This document shows, piece after piece, positions 1 through 7,811 of a stretch of DNA of 64,000 nucleotides; within the stretch, counting starts at the first letter, position 1, and each line of letters begins with the position of its first letter. The stretch is taken from positions 1-64,000 of the forward strand of contig CAMJUL010000001.1 of the NCBI GenBank assembly GCA_946408995.1, written 5' to 3'. A model generated the notes under the pieces. The model did no database searches. It had not been told where the DNA came from and saw nothing but the letters and a program-made list of their open reading frames with translations. Position numbers and translations under genes: made by a program. Source of the stretch: an uncultured Clostridia bacterium. Its GTDB lineage: Bacteria > Bacillota > Clostridia > Christensenellales > Aristaeellaceae.

Positions 1-372
1 AGCCCCGCCGTCCAAACAGCCGCCTGGACAAGGTGCGCCATATGTTCAGTAAGATCACTTGATACGCCACAGCGAGGAAGGTTATTGCATTTCCCTGTCT
101 TTCGTGGTAAAATGTAGTTGTAAACCACCAGAGAAACCAATCTAATTTTACCGTTGATAGCCATTTCCTTGATAGCCAAATGATAGCAAAAGTTCGGCAA
201 GCCCATAGGATAAGGATAATAGGTATCAGGAAAAATCAAATGGTATCAAATCCCCCAAACAAAAGCGTTTAGAATTAAGTTTCATTTTGCGAAGAGGAAT
301 AACAAATGGGAAATCAATACAGTCAGCAATAAAGCAATAACCCGGAATGGCTTCAGATTATTCTGTTTTTCC
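1..372. other. Gene-free left edge of the window
   Basis: No reading frame with a ribosome binding site and coding character was found here. A GAAGAGGAAT ribosome-binding-like sequence at 291-300 precedes an ATG at 306 that opens only an 8-codon frame. GATAGC occurs three times at 156-161, 171-176 and 182-187, too few and too unevenly spaced to call iterons. The left end of the mobile element is presumably outside the window. Confidence 0.5.
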
Positions 373-900
373 ATGGATGAGAATGTCAGCAGTGAAGATG
401 AAACCCTGTATTTCTACTTTGATTTCGCAGATGCGGAAGACAAAGTATATACGCTCCGCCTTGATATGAGCCTGCGCTTTCCCACCTATTTCCGTTTTCT
501 GGGTCTGCCGGGAGAAGATACGGACAACGGTCATATCTATCATGAAATCATAATGGATTACGATCGAAACTTTACATTCGAACTGGATGTGTTTGGCGGA
601 GGATACCGTGAATACATCAGTGTGGAACCCTGGCATCAGTATCATTTTGGCGTTAATGAGTTCTCGCTTGCGGAAATGCCGCTTTCAATCCTCGATTTAA
701 CGAAACCGGCTACAGTAAAGGCCGGTTCAGGTCAGGTGGGATTATACCGTTATCCGATGGACAGCGGTAAACCGGTTCGGTTTCTCAATGAGGGGGACTT
801 CGTAAAAATTGTACGCCTGGAATATGGAAGTGATAACTGGATGATTGTCTGTGTGGAGGATGAGGTATATTTTGCACCGGGTGTTTCATTTGAATACTAA
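373..900 (+). CDS. Hypothetical protein with SH3-like tail
   Basis: A 175-residue protein that I do not recognise. It is acidic and rich in aromatic residues. Residues from about 115 to the end (KAGSGQVGLYRYP, then FLNEGDFVKIVRLEYGSDNWMIV) look like a small beta-barrel of SH3 type, which is inference from pattern only. The ATG at 373 has no ribosome binding site and the frame stays open for at least 100 bases upstream, so the true start may lie further left or the 5' end may be damaged. It reads toward the convergent ImmA/IrrE gene and is separated from it by a hairpin at 1041-1075. Confidence 0.5.
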   Translation: MDENVSSEDETLYFYFDFADAEDKVYTLRLDMSLRFPTYFRFLGLPGEDTDNGHIYHEIIMDYDRNFTFELDVFGGGYREYISVEPWHQYHFGVNEFSLAEMPLSILDLTKPATVKAGSGQVGLYRYPMDSGKPVRFLNEGDFVKIVRLEYGSDNWMIVCVEDEVYFAPGVSFEY

Positions 901-1040
901 ACCGACACACATGATAATGAAACGGAAAATCGGAAAATAATCTTTCTATCAGTACCGAGTGTAAGAACAAGGCTGAAGGCAGGCACAACTCGATTTCTGC
1001 TTATCGGAATTCTAGCAATTTGGCAAATCTTAAGATAGCA

Positions 1041-1075
1041 AACAGCCCGACTGAACGCTAATCAGCCGGGCTGTT
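1041..1075. terminator. Hairpin between convergent genes
   Basis: AACAGCCCGACTGA (1041-1054) pairs with TCAGCCGGGCTGTT (1062-1075) around a 7-base loop, with one mismatch. It lies directly after the stop codon of the minus-strand ImmA/IrrE gene. The T-tract is weak on both sides, so termination is probable rather than certain. Confidence 0.6.
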
Positions 1076-1079
1076 GCTG

Positions 1080-2942
1080 TTATTCATCAAAGAGCTTTTT
1101 ATGGCTCTCAACAACTGTTTCGATATCCTCCATGAAAAGGCAGTCAATAATACACTGGTAACGATAATACCGAACCATCACAGTACGGGTAAACCTGGTC
1201 ATCTCCAGAAACAAGGATGACAGCAACGGCGGAAGCTGCAACCCAATGATAAGCCGGGTAACATCCTGAATGCTGTACTCATAATCATCCTCATTGCACA
1301 TACGGCTGATCTTGGCTTCGCTCAATCCCGTGGCAGCGGCAAGACCGCGCTGCGTCTTGACCCGGTCCTTGAGCAGTTTCGTCAGTGCCTTGGATGGGCG
1401 ACGTGGGAGAGAGTCCAGATATTCCAGATTTTTCTCTTCCAGCTCATCCCTGGACATACCGGATATATCGAGAGAGTGAACCATGAGATAGCACTCATTG
1501 TACTCGTCATCGTAGTGAAGCTCACCGACCCGATAATGATCCGCAGAGATATGATAGGTTCGCGAAAACTTCATGCAGCACTGATCTACGTGACCGAGCG
1601 CCCATTTGGTCATCAGGTACCCTTTTTTCGTACTGCCGACATATTGTGATTGGTTCAGGCAGATGTGCCCATCCGCATAAACGAAAGCACGAGAGTTGAT
1701 CACTTCACGGAAATGCGCGTCCTTCTCATACATCTCCGTGAACTGTGACCGACTGATAACAAAGGTTTCCCCGGAGGAAAGACTGTCTGCATCGAAGGCA
1801 AAGTTTGCAATGTAATGGCCGTCAATATAGTTGAGCGCACCCTTTGCGCCGGAAGTGCCCATTGTGATCATCCGGGTCTTGATAATTGAGCGCGCCTTTT
1901 GCTTATCAGAAGCAATCTTGCTGATGATCCCAGCCAGCTTCTGGCCAAGATTATCCTGATTGTTTGCAACTTCCTTCCAGTATTTCCTGACCATCGGCTC
2001 AAAAACAGGGCGCGGAAACATCGCTGCAATACCAACAAAGCTGGCCTGACGCTCTACCCAGCGGATGTCCTTTTCAGCCGGTTTGGAAGCATCATCCGCT
2101 TCCTGATAATCCAGCATCCGCAGATCTGATGCATGCAGATTCTGCAGTTCAAAGAACATGGAGTGCCATTCATAATGCCCGCACTCATGGTAGACGTCAC
2201 GGTCGATATCCCCACGATGCTCGCGATTCTCATTGATCAGGATCGTCTTTCCAGGGATCGTAATATCTGTGAAATCTTCATCATCTGTGGCTGTGCCGGA
2301 TGCGCCGGAGGCGACAACCCGGGCATGTCCTTCCTTGAGATAGAGAATGGCACCGGTGTAATGATTCCTGTACAGGGATGCCACTTTGATCTTCAGTCCC
2401 ATGGCTTCAGCCAGCTCATAGGCACCGTTTTCTCTGTCCTTCTGCACACCACTTTCGCCCAGGTATTTCTGGAGCATCTCCAGCACCAGGACTTCCATTT
2501 CTTCGTAGGAGAGTACGGGAACCAGATATTTTGTCAGCTTGGGCAGGTTACGCTCGGGCAGAACATGCGTAGTGAAGTCTTTCAGTCCCCGGTGCAGCGT
2601 GATGCCGCCATCCAATGTGATCTCTGCTGTAAAGTTGATAAAGCGGATGATGAACCTTGGAATACTGCCGTCTTTGGGCAGTCCAAACTTGATCCGCATT
2701 TTGCAGTCGGCAATCAGATTGGTTCGGTCAACGCGCCAGGGTTCGGCACGCAGCAGTTCCGTACTGTTGGTGTCAATAATGATCTCCGAATCTTTGCAGT
2801 CCACATCCAGGCCTTCCACAAGGTTCAGGGACATAGCTGCTTTGATCTCTTCCAGTAGATCATCCATGTAGTGATTTGCGAGGTATTCTTTCAGGCCCTG
2901 CAAAACAGGGGCCATTTCGACAGGTTTGCTTTTGGTGGACAT
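1080..2942 (-). CDS. Large ImmA/IrrE-family metallo-endopeptidase with C-terminal HTH
   Basis: A 620-residue protein. The sequence HECGH at about residues 252-256 is the HExxH zinc-binding motif of the ImmA/IrrE (COG2856, peptidase M78-like) family, whose members cleave repressors of mobile elements or of DNA-damage regulons. The last 120 residues contain an XRE-like helix-turn-helix (LAAATGLSEAKISRMCN). It is much longer than a typical ImmA of 120-300 residues; the N-terminal 240 residues are unassigned. It starts 13 bases after the polymerase gene stop, so both are probably one transcript from the promoter at 4222-4251. By family analogy it may inactivate the divergent S24 repressor or another regulator; this is inference. 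Confidence 0.75.
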   Translation of the reverse strand: MSTKSKPVEMAPVLQGLKEYLANHYMDDLLEEIKAAMSLNLVEGLDVDCKDSEIIIDTNSTELLRAEPWRVDRTNLIADCKMRIKFGLPKDGSIPRFIIRFINFTAEITLDGGITLHRGLKDFTTHVLPERNLPKLTKYLVPVLSYEEMEVLVLEMLQKYLGESGVQKDRENGAYELAEAMGLKIKVASLYRNHYTGAILYLKEGHARVVASGASGTATDDEDFTDITIPGKTILINENREHRGDIDRDVYHECGHYEWHSMFFELQNLHASDLRMLDYQEADDASKPAEKDIRWVERQASFVGIAAMFPRPVFEPMVRKYWKEVANNQDNLGQKLAGIISKIASDKQKARSIIKTRMITMGTSGAKGALNYIDGHYIANFAFDADSLSSGETFVISRSQFTEMYEKDAHFREVINSRAFVYADGHICLNQSQYVGSTKKGYLMTKWALGHVDQCCMKFSRTYHISADHYRVGELHYDDEYNECYLMVHSLDISGMSRDELEEKNLEYLDSLPRRPSKALTKLLKDRVKTQRGLAAATGLSEAKISRMCNEDDYEYSIQDVTRLIIGLQLPPLLSSLFLEMTRFTRTVMVRYYRYQCIIDCLFMEDIETVVESHKKLFDE

Positions 2943-2955
2943 TGGTTGCTTCTCC

Positions 2956-4188
2956 TCAATGATACATCATGCCGGGCATTTTGACAGTTTCACATTTATC
3001 GGTAGCAAGATCGGTTCTGCGCCTGCAGTGGCAAGCGCTGAAGATCGCGTCCTTGCCGAAGCGATTGCGGATATCGTCGATCGCACGATCCAGCCGATTC
3101 CGCTTGTCGAATATCAGATAATCGCCGAACATATCCAGCTGGTCAGGCAGTTTCTCATCCTGAAGCTTTGAAGCGGTGATCGTCAGCGCCCTGACGGGCT
3201 TCTCCCAGCGGTAGTAAAGCAGGAAAAGCTCATAGGCCGCCTGGGCGATAATCGCTGCGCTCTGCGTAGGATAATGAATCGGCGCAACATATTCGTGGTA
3301 CATGAAGCTGTTGTCCTTCACATAAAGGTGTACAGCTTTTGTTTTGCACTCGCTGGCAATCATCCGGTGACTGACGTCCTGTGCCAGCTCATCCAGTGCC
3401 AACCAGACAGAATAGTTGTCTTCCAGATCCCTGGTGCATGTTGCGCCGTGTCCGATAGACTTTGGGGCCGGACTGTAATCCACCGGTGCAACAGCCGAAC
3501 AGTCTGTGCCATTGGCGAAAGCCTGAACCATGAGGCCGTTCTTTCCAAATTTCCGGGCAATGATATCGGAGGGGGCATTCGCCAGCTGCCCAATGGTTGT
3601 AATGGCGATGTTATTCAGCTTTTTTGTTGTTCTCGGACCTACATAGAGCAGATCCGATACCGGAAGATCCCAGCACTTCTCTTTGAAGTCTGATTTCCGG
3701 AGAACCGTAAGCGCGTCAGGCTTCTTCATGTCGCTTCCAAGCTTGGCCAGTGCCTTGCTAAAGGACGCGCCAATGGAAACAGTCAGTCCGGTTTCATCCT
3801 TCACTGTCTGACGGATCTCCTCAGCGACACTGACAGCGTCATCCTCGTCATAAGGGAGACTGATCCAGCACTCATCCATGCCGAAGGGCTCAACATTGTC
3901 GCTGTAGCGCTTATAGATGCGCTGAAGCAGTTTCGAGTATTTCAGGTAAAGGTCATAGTGGGGCTTGACTTTGACCAGACCGGGGCATGCCTGCATGGCC
4001 TGCCAGTTTGCCATGCCAGTTTTCACACCCATCCGTTTTGCGGGATAGTTTGCAGTCAGAACAATCCCGTGTCGCTGTTCCGGATCGCCGCATACCGCGA
4101 TTCGCTGATTCCGCAGATCCGGATTCTCAACCATCTCTACTGATGCATAGAAGCAGTTAGCATCGGAATGGAGAATCATCATGAGCAT
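2956..4188 (-). CDS. Y-family DNA polymerase (UmuC/DinB-like)
   Basis: A 410-residue translesion polymerase. The N-terminus has ILHSDANCFYASVE, the Y-family motif carrying the first catalytic aspartate, and the second catalytic site MDECWISL near residue 105. A helix-hairpin-helix segment (LPVSDLLYVGPRTTKKLNNI) and a little-finger region follow. The start is set at the ATG at 4188, preceded by GGAAGGAAG; ATGs at 4182 and 4179 are alternatives. Upstream in-frame codons to 4251 lack a ribosome binding site and cross the promoter. It is transcribed away from the S24 repressor and together with the downstream ImmA/IrrE gene, which is the usual layout of a mobile-element SOS cassette. Confidence 0.88.
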   Translation of the reverse strand: MLMMILHSDANCFYASVEMVENPDLRNQRIAVCGDPEQRHGIVLTANYPAKRMGVKTGMANWQAMQACPGLVKVKPHYDLYLKYSKLLQRIYKRYSDNVEPFGMDECWISLPYDEDDAVSVAEEIRQTVKDETGLTVSIGASFSKALAKLGSDMKKPDALTVLRKSDFKEKCWDLPVSDLLYVGPRTTKKLNNIAITTIGQLANAPSDIIARKFGKNGLMVQAFANGTDCSAVAPVDYSPAPKSIGHGATCTRDLEDNYSVWLALDELAQDVSHRMIASECKTKAVHLYVKDNSFMYHEYVAPIHYPTQSAAIIAQAAYELFLLYYRWEKPVRALTITASKLQDEKLPDQLDMFGDYLIFDKRNRLDRAIDDIRNRFGKDAIFSACHCRRRTDLATDKCETVKMPGMMYH

Positions 4189-4221
4189 CACTTCCTTCCG
4201 GTGTCCACATCGACAGCGCAC

Positions 4222-4251
4222 ATTATAGACGCAGTTAATCATCATTTTCAA
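4222..4251 (-). promoter_or_regulatory. Promoter of polymerase-ImmA operon with operator in the spacer
   Basis: On the minus strand TTGAAA (4251-4246), an 18-base spacer and TATAAT (4227-4222) form a good sigma-A promoter. The sequence GACGCAGTTAATC (4228-4240 on the plus strand) fills the spacer and recurs in the opposite promoter, so a bound repressor would block polymerase here. Confidence 0.7.
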
Positions 4252-4268
4252 GATGGCAAGCGCCTATT

Positions 4269-4284
4269 GGCGTCATTTGACGCC
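4269..4284. promoter_or_regulatory. Palindromic operator between divergent promoters
   Basis: GGCGTCATTTGACGCC consists of two perfect 7-base arms, GGCGTCA and TGACGCC, around TT. It sits midway between the two divergent promoters. The TGACGC half-site also occurs at 4331-4336 and, as AGACGC, at 4227-4232. A natural candidate ligand is the S24 repressor encoded next door. Confidence 0.65.
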
Positions 4285-4301
4285 ACATTGAAAAATAGGC
4301 A

Positions 4302-4343
4302 TTGACAAGGGCGCTGTTTGCCTCTATGATTGACGCAGTTAAT
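4302..4343 (+). promoter_or_regulatory. Promoter and operator of the S24 repressor gene
   Basis: TTGACA (4302-4307), a 17-base spacer and TATGAT (4325-4330) form a near-consensus promoter. GACGCAGTTAAT at 4332-4343 overlaps the expected transcription start and is an exact copy of the 12 bases at 4228-4239 in the divergent promoter, which suggests co-repression and autoregulation. Confidence 0.75.
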
Positions 4344-4362
4344 GTCATTGGAGGTTGAGAGT

Positions 4363-5211
4363 ATGGCACGCCGTAAATTTGAAGCCACTCAGGATGGCAG
4401 CCAGAAGAAAGTCAAGCTGGAACCCCAGGGAGCCGGTGTATGTGACAATAAACTGTTTTATGCGGAACGTGTTAAGGCACTGCGGACAGCAGCCGGTGTG
4501 ACGCAATCGGAACTGGCCAGCAGACTGGGGCTGTCCAGGTCTTCCGTGCTGAACTGGGAGCTGGGACGGACACGCCCGGACATCAGCAACATTCCCGCCC
4601 TCTGCCGGGTGCTGAATGTCCCGATCTCACAGTTCTTCTTTTCTACCGGAAGCGATACGGGACTGAACAGCGCGGAGTCCCAGCTGATCCGTTCCTATCG
4701 GAACATGAACGACAAGCATCAGCGCTTCATCGTGAAGATGGCCGGTGAACTGGAAGAGATGGATGCTCCTGTTCAAGTTCATGCTCCCAGGATCCGTCTA
4801 CTGTCTCTGCCATATGCCGAGGATGCGGTCGCAGCCGGTGTCGGAACTGACAGCTTTGAGGCCAACTGCCGGCAGTGCTATGTTCACGACACACCGCAGC
4901 TGCGCGAAGCGGATATCCTGTTCCATGTCAACGGCGACAGCATGGAACCGACCTACCCCGACGGCTGCACCGTGATAGTGCGGAAGAGCAGCGAGGTGGA
5001 CACAGGCGACATTGGCATTTTCTCCGTGGATGGCACGCTGTTCATCAAGGAATGCCAGCCGGACGGACTGCATTCCATCAATCCGAAATATCCTCCGATG
5101 CTGTCAAAGAAGTTCGGAGAAATCAGGATTATCGGTCGTGTCATGGGCATGATGGAGGATGGCGATTTTGCCAGCGAGGCGGAAATCAGGGATTTCCAGG
5201 CACAGAAGTGA
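4363..5211 (+). CDS. XRE-S24 (LexA/CI-like) self-cleaving repressor
   Basis: A 282-residue repressor. An XRE helix-turn-helix covers about residues 30-85 (GVTQSELASRLGLSRSSVLNWE). The C-terminal S24 peptidase domain has the AAG-V candidate autocleavage site (DAVAAGVGTDS), the serine in GDSMEPTYP and the lysine in GTLFIKECQ. By family knowledge, RecA-stimulated self-cleavage would inactivate it after DNA damage. The ATG at 4363 is chosen because GGAGG lies 8 bases upstream; the frame upstream runs into the promoter. It heads the rightward cluster and faces the polymerase operon, so it probably controls both. Confidence 0.88.
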   Translation: MARRKFEATQDGSQKKVKLEPQGAGVCDNKLFYAERVKALRTAAGVTQSELASRLGLSRSSVLNWELGRTRPDISNIPALCRVLNVPISQFFFSTGSDTGLNSAESQLIRSYRNMNDKHQRFIVKMAGELEEMDAPVQVHAPRIRLLSLPYAEDAVAAGVGTDSFEANCRQCYVHDTPQLREADILFHVNGDSMEPTYPDGCTVIVRKSSEVDTGDIGIFSVDGTLFIKECQPDGLHSINPKYPPMLSKKFGEIRIIGRVMGMMEDGDFASEAEIRDFQAQK

Positions 5212-5220
5212 GGGATCAGG

Positions 5221-5505
5221 ATGAAATACAGGAAGCAGTACATCGATGTGGATGTAGCGATCAGTGCTTCCGGGCAGATGCTCCCGCGCATCATTCATTG
5301 GACAGATGGCCGTAAATACACGATATCCAAAGTGAAGGCCATTGTTCCATCCCCGGCGCTGAAAGCTGGCGGGCAGGGAGACCGCTATACCGTGATGCTG
5401 GAAAACCAGGAGCGGTATTTGTTCTTTGAACGCCCAACGGATTCGGACGACGCATCCATGGTTGGCAGATGGTTCGTAGAAGCGCCAGTGCTTCAGAACG
5501 GATGA
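5221..5505 (+). CDS. Small conserved-type hypothetical protein
   Basis: A 94-residue basic-to-neutral protein with no recognised family. It begins 9 bases after the repressor stop, with a short ATCAGG ribosome-binding-like sequence, and is co-directional with the repressor and the following WYL gene. The middle reads like a small beta sheet (DGRKYTISKVKAI, GDRYTVMLENQERYLFFE). Proteins of this shape near Y-family polymerase genes suggest a link to the SOS cassette, but I cannot name a function. Confidence 0.65.
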   Translation: MKYRKQYIDVDVAISASGQMLPRIIHWTDGRKYTISKVKAIVPSPALKAGGQGDRYTVMLENQERYLFFERPTDSDDASMVGRWFVEAPVLQNG

Positions 5506-5566
5506 TATTCGCGGATTGAAAACGCAGCATTGCTGCAGGCATGTTTTCGGGAGGAGTGGGAACAGG

Positions 5567-6550
5567 ATGGCAAATGAGCGTGGAAAGAGGAAGGACCGTC
5601 TTCTCTTCATACTCCAGTATCTGATCAACAATACAGATGATGAGCATCGGGTTTCTCAGCAGGAGCTGGCTGATCTGTGTGCTGAGTCAGGTCACGGATG
5701 TGATCGGCATCTGATCAGCAATGACATCAGCGTGCTCTGCTCCTATGGCTTCGATGTGATTTCCACCATGGAAGGCCGGAAAAAATACTACAACTATGGC
5801 TGCCGTGATTTTGACATCGCTGAGCTGCGGACACTGATCGACGCGGTTGAGTCTTCTGTGTTCATCAGCCAGAAGAAAACGGAATGCCTGATTAAGAAGA
5901 TTTCCGGCTTATCCAGCTGCCATGACGCTGAAAAACTCCGTGCCTCTGTCTATACCGGGAAGCTTGCCAAGGCTGAGAACAATCAGATCTTCCTGACCAT
6001 TGATGTGATCAACCAGGCAATCAACACCGGCAAGAAGATTTCATTTCAGCACTTCTTCTATAATGGAAGCCGGCAGCGGGTCATGCGTAACAATGGCGAG
6101 GTCTATACGGTTTCGCCTTATCTGACCATATGGAAAAATGACCGTTACTATATGGTTGGTTGGGCAGACAACCGATCCGAAGTCCGTTCTTTCCGGATTG
6201 ACCGAATGGCTGTGCCAATGCTCACTGACGAGCCAGCCGTGCCTCGTCCAGAGGGCTTCGATCCCTATGCCTATTACTGCACCTTGACCAAGATGTATGG
6301 CAAAGGCCCGGAGATGGACATCACACTTTGTTGTGATGACACACTGATGAACAATATCATTGACCGCTTTGGCGATGATTTTGCCTTTGAGCGCGCAGAT
6401 GAATCCCATTTCCGTGCAACCGTACACGTCAATGCCAGCGATACCTTCTGGGGCTGGGTGTTTGAATATGTAGGACGAATGAAGGTTGAAGCGCCGGAGG
6501 AAGCAAAGCAGATGTATCGCGAGCGCCTTTCCAGGGCGATGGAAGAGTAA
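5567..6550 (+). CDS. WYL-domain transcriptional regulator
   Basis: A 327-residue protein. The first 80 residues contain a winged HTH of the DeoR/HTH_11 type (RVSQQELADLCAE, then RHLISNDISVLCSYGFDV). The middle holds the WYL domain (VSPYLTIWKNDRYYMVGWADNRSEVRSFRIDRM), a ligand-sensing SH3-like fold that binds nucleic acid or nucleotides in several defence-linked regulators. The start at 5567 is the first ATG with a nearby purine-rich site (GGGAGGAGTGGGAACAGG); the frame remains open upstream to 5516 without one. It is part of the rightward cluster 4363-7347 of the mobile element. Confidence 0.85.
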   Translation: MANERGKRKDRLLFILQYLINNTDDEHRVSQQELADLCAESGHGCDRHLISNDISVLCSYGFDVISTMEGRKKYYNYGCRDFDIAELRTLIDAVESSVFISQKKTECLIKKISGLSSCHDAEKLRASVYTGKLAKAENNQIFLTIDVINQAINTGKKISFQHFFYNGSRQRVMRNNGEVYTVSPYLTIWKNDRYYMVGWADNRSEVRSFRIDRMAVPMLTDEPAVPRPEGFDPYAYYCTLTKMYGKGPEMDITLCCDDTLMNNIIDRFGDDFAFERADESHFRATVHVNASDTFWGWVFEYVGRMKVEAPEEAKQMYRERLSRAMEE

Positions 6551-6566
6551 CGTGCAGGAGAAGCTT

Positions 6567-6791
6567 ATGATGGAAATAAGACGTATGCCCATTGATCAGG
6601 CGAAGATTATCCAGATTTTGAATGAGGAAGATCAGTATTTCGTAAGCTGTCATCACAGACCGCCCCGCGGCAGGGAGAGCGAGGATGTTGTTGACAATGC
6701 CTATGCGCGGCTCAGCCGGATTCAGTCTCTGCCATATACTGAAGTTGACCGGATTTATCACGAAATGAGGTGCCAGCATGCCGGATCTTGA
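6567..6791 (+). CDS. Small hypothetical protein, coupled to HD gene
   Basis: A 74-residue protein with AGGAG six bases before the ATG at 6567. It overlaps the next gene by 14 bases, indicating translational coupling. The sequence is charged and largely helical by eye (IDQAKIIQILNEEDQYFV). No family is recognised; it may be a small partner of the HD-domain protein. Confidence 0.6.
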   Translation: MMEIRRMPIDQAKIIQILNEEDQYFVSCHHRPPRGRESEDVVDNAYARLSRIQSLPYTEVDRIYHEMRCQHAGS

Positions 6792-7347
6792 GAAGCAGAA
6801 ACAGGAATTTCTAACCTTGTGTAGAGAGAACATCAAGCGCGATGGGCTTGAGGATCTGCTGGGCTGGCTTCAGAAATCTGATTTCTTTACAGCTCCCGCC
6901 AGCACACGCTATCACGGTGCTTATGAAGGCGGCTTATGTGAACACTCCCTGGATGTTTACCACATGGCTAAGAAAGCAATCGCCGGTTACGAGCTTGAGC
7001 TGACAGAAGAAAGCGTAGTTGTAGCAACGCTCTTCCATGATCTGTGCAAGGTAAATTTCTATAAGAAGGATGTGCGGAACCAGAAAATCAACGGCACCTG
7101 GCAGGAAGTCCCATGCTACACAATCGAGGAGAAATACTGCTTTGGCGGGCACGGCTCCAAATCGGTTTATCTTGTGCAGCAGTTTATGAAGCTGAAGACG
7201 GATGAGGCAGCAGCCATCAACTGCCACATGGGCGCGACCAGCGGCGGTGATTCCGTCCGCGATACAAGCAACGCTTACGCAGCCTTCCCGCTGGCCTGGG
7301 TCACGCACGTCGCTGATGAGGCTGCAACGTACCTTCTGAAACGATAA
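6778..7347 (+). CDS. HD-domain phosphohydrolase
   Basis: A 189-residue protein with the HD-superfamily metal-binding pattern: CEHSLDVYHMAKKA near residue 50, FHDLCKVNFYKK near residue 90 and a later GGHGSKSVY plus CHMG. Such proteins hydrolyse phosphate esters of nucleotides. The start is supported by GAGGTG upstream and by the overlap with the preceding gene. It ends just before a strong terminator, closing the rightward cluster. The substrate cannot be read from sequence; a nucleotide-cleaving defence or housekeeping role are both possible. Confidence 0.8.
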   Translation: MPDLEKQKQEFLTLCRENIKRDGLEDLLGWLQKSDFFTAPASTRYHGAYEGGLCEHSLDVYHMAKKAIAGYELELTEESVVVATLFHDLCKVNFYKKDVRNQKINGTWQEVPCYTIEEKYCFGGHGSKSVYLVQQFMKLKTDEAAAINCHMGATSGGDSVRDTSNAYAAFPLAWVTHVADEAATYLLKR

Positions 7348-7362
7348 TACACAGCATGCTTT

Positions 7363-7395
7363 AACCTTCGGATCTGATCCGGAGGTTCTTTTTTT
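7363..7395 (+). terminator. Rho-independent terminator after HD gene
   Basis: AACCTTCGGAT pairs with ATCCGGAGGTT across a CTG loop (11 pairs with one G-U), followed by CTTTTTTT. It ends the rightward operon that starts at 4363. Confidence 0.9.
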
Positions 7396-7492
7396 GAAAA
7401 AAATTTCATTCCACCGGTGTCATTTTGCCTCTTTTTTCCCATAGAGGGGCGTGAGGTAAATAACCTCAACAAAAGGATCAAGGAGCAGAGCA

Positions 7493-7717
7493 ATGATGGA
7501 AATGATGCAGATTCAGCAGAACATGAACACGGCCCGGAACATTCCGCAGGAGCGGCGCTGCTATACCGTTGAGGAACTGATGGAGATCCTGGGCGTAGGC
7601 CGCAAAGCAGTGTACTCCCTCATTCACAGGAAAGTCTTCCCGGCGATCAGGATCAACAGTGTGGGCTACAGGATTCCGAAGGAGAGCTTCCATGCCTGGC
7701 TGTATCAGCAGAGCTGA
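7493..7717 (+). CDS. Excisionase-like HTH protein
   Basis: A 74-residue protein with one MerR/excisionase-type winged helix (HTH_17 family): CYTVEELMEILGVGRKAVYSLIHRKVFPAIRIN followed by GYRIPKESFHAWL. AAGGAG precedes the ATG by about 8 bases. It lies two genes upstream of the integrase, the usual place of a recombination directionality factor. A short hairpin GAGGT-AAATA-ACCTC sits in its leader (about 7452-7466). Assignment as the excisionase is inference from fold and context. Confidence 0.8.
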   Translation: MMEMMQIQQNMNTARNIPQERRCYTVEELMEILGVGRKAVYSLIHRKVFPAIRINSVGYRIPKESFHAWLYQQS

Positions 7718-7724
7718 ATGCCTG

Positions 7725-7792
7725 TCTGCTAACGCAGGCCGGCGACAGACTAAAACTTTGGCGGAAGTCGTGCTACGATCTCGGTTAGCAGA
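7725..7792. repeat. Inverted pair of GTTAGCAGA sites
   Basis: TCTGCTAAC (7725-7733) and its reverse complement GTTAGCAGA (7784-7792) face each other in the gap between the excisionase-like gene and the four-HTH gene. The same nonamer occurs at 22594-22602 near the element end. A shared binding site for integrase or one of the HTH proteins is a reasonable inference. Confidence 0.55.
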
Positions 7793-7811
7793 ACGGAAGG
7801 AGGGAGCTGCT

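Noticed and set aside
150..190. Iterons (GATAGC three times)
   Set aside because: Only three short copies with unequal spacing and no replication gene nearby.
306..372. Start of the 373-900 gene at ATG 306
   Set aside because: ATG 306 has a good ribosome-binding-like sequence but its frame stops after 8 codons; it would need a frameshift, which cannot be shown.
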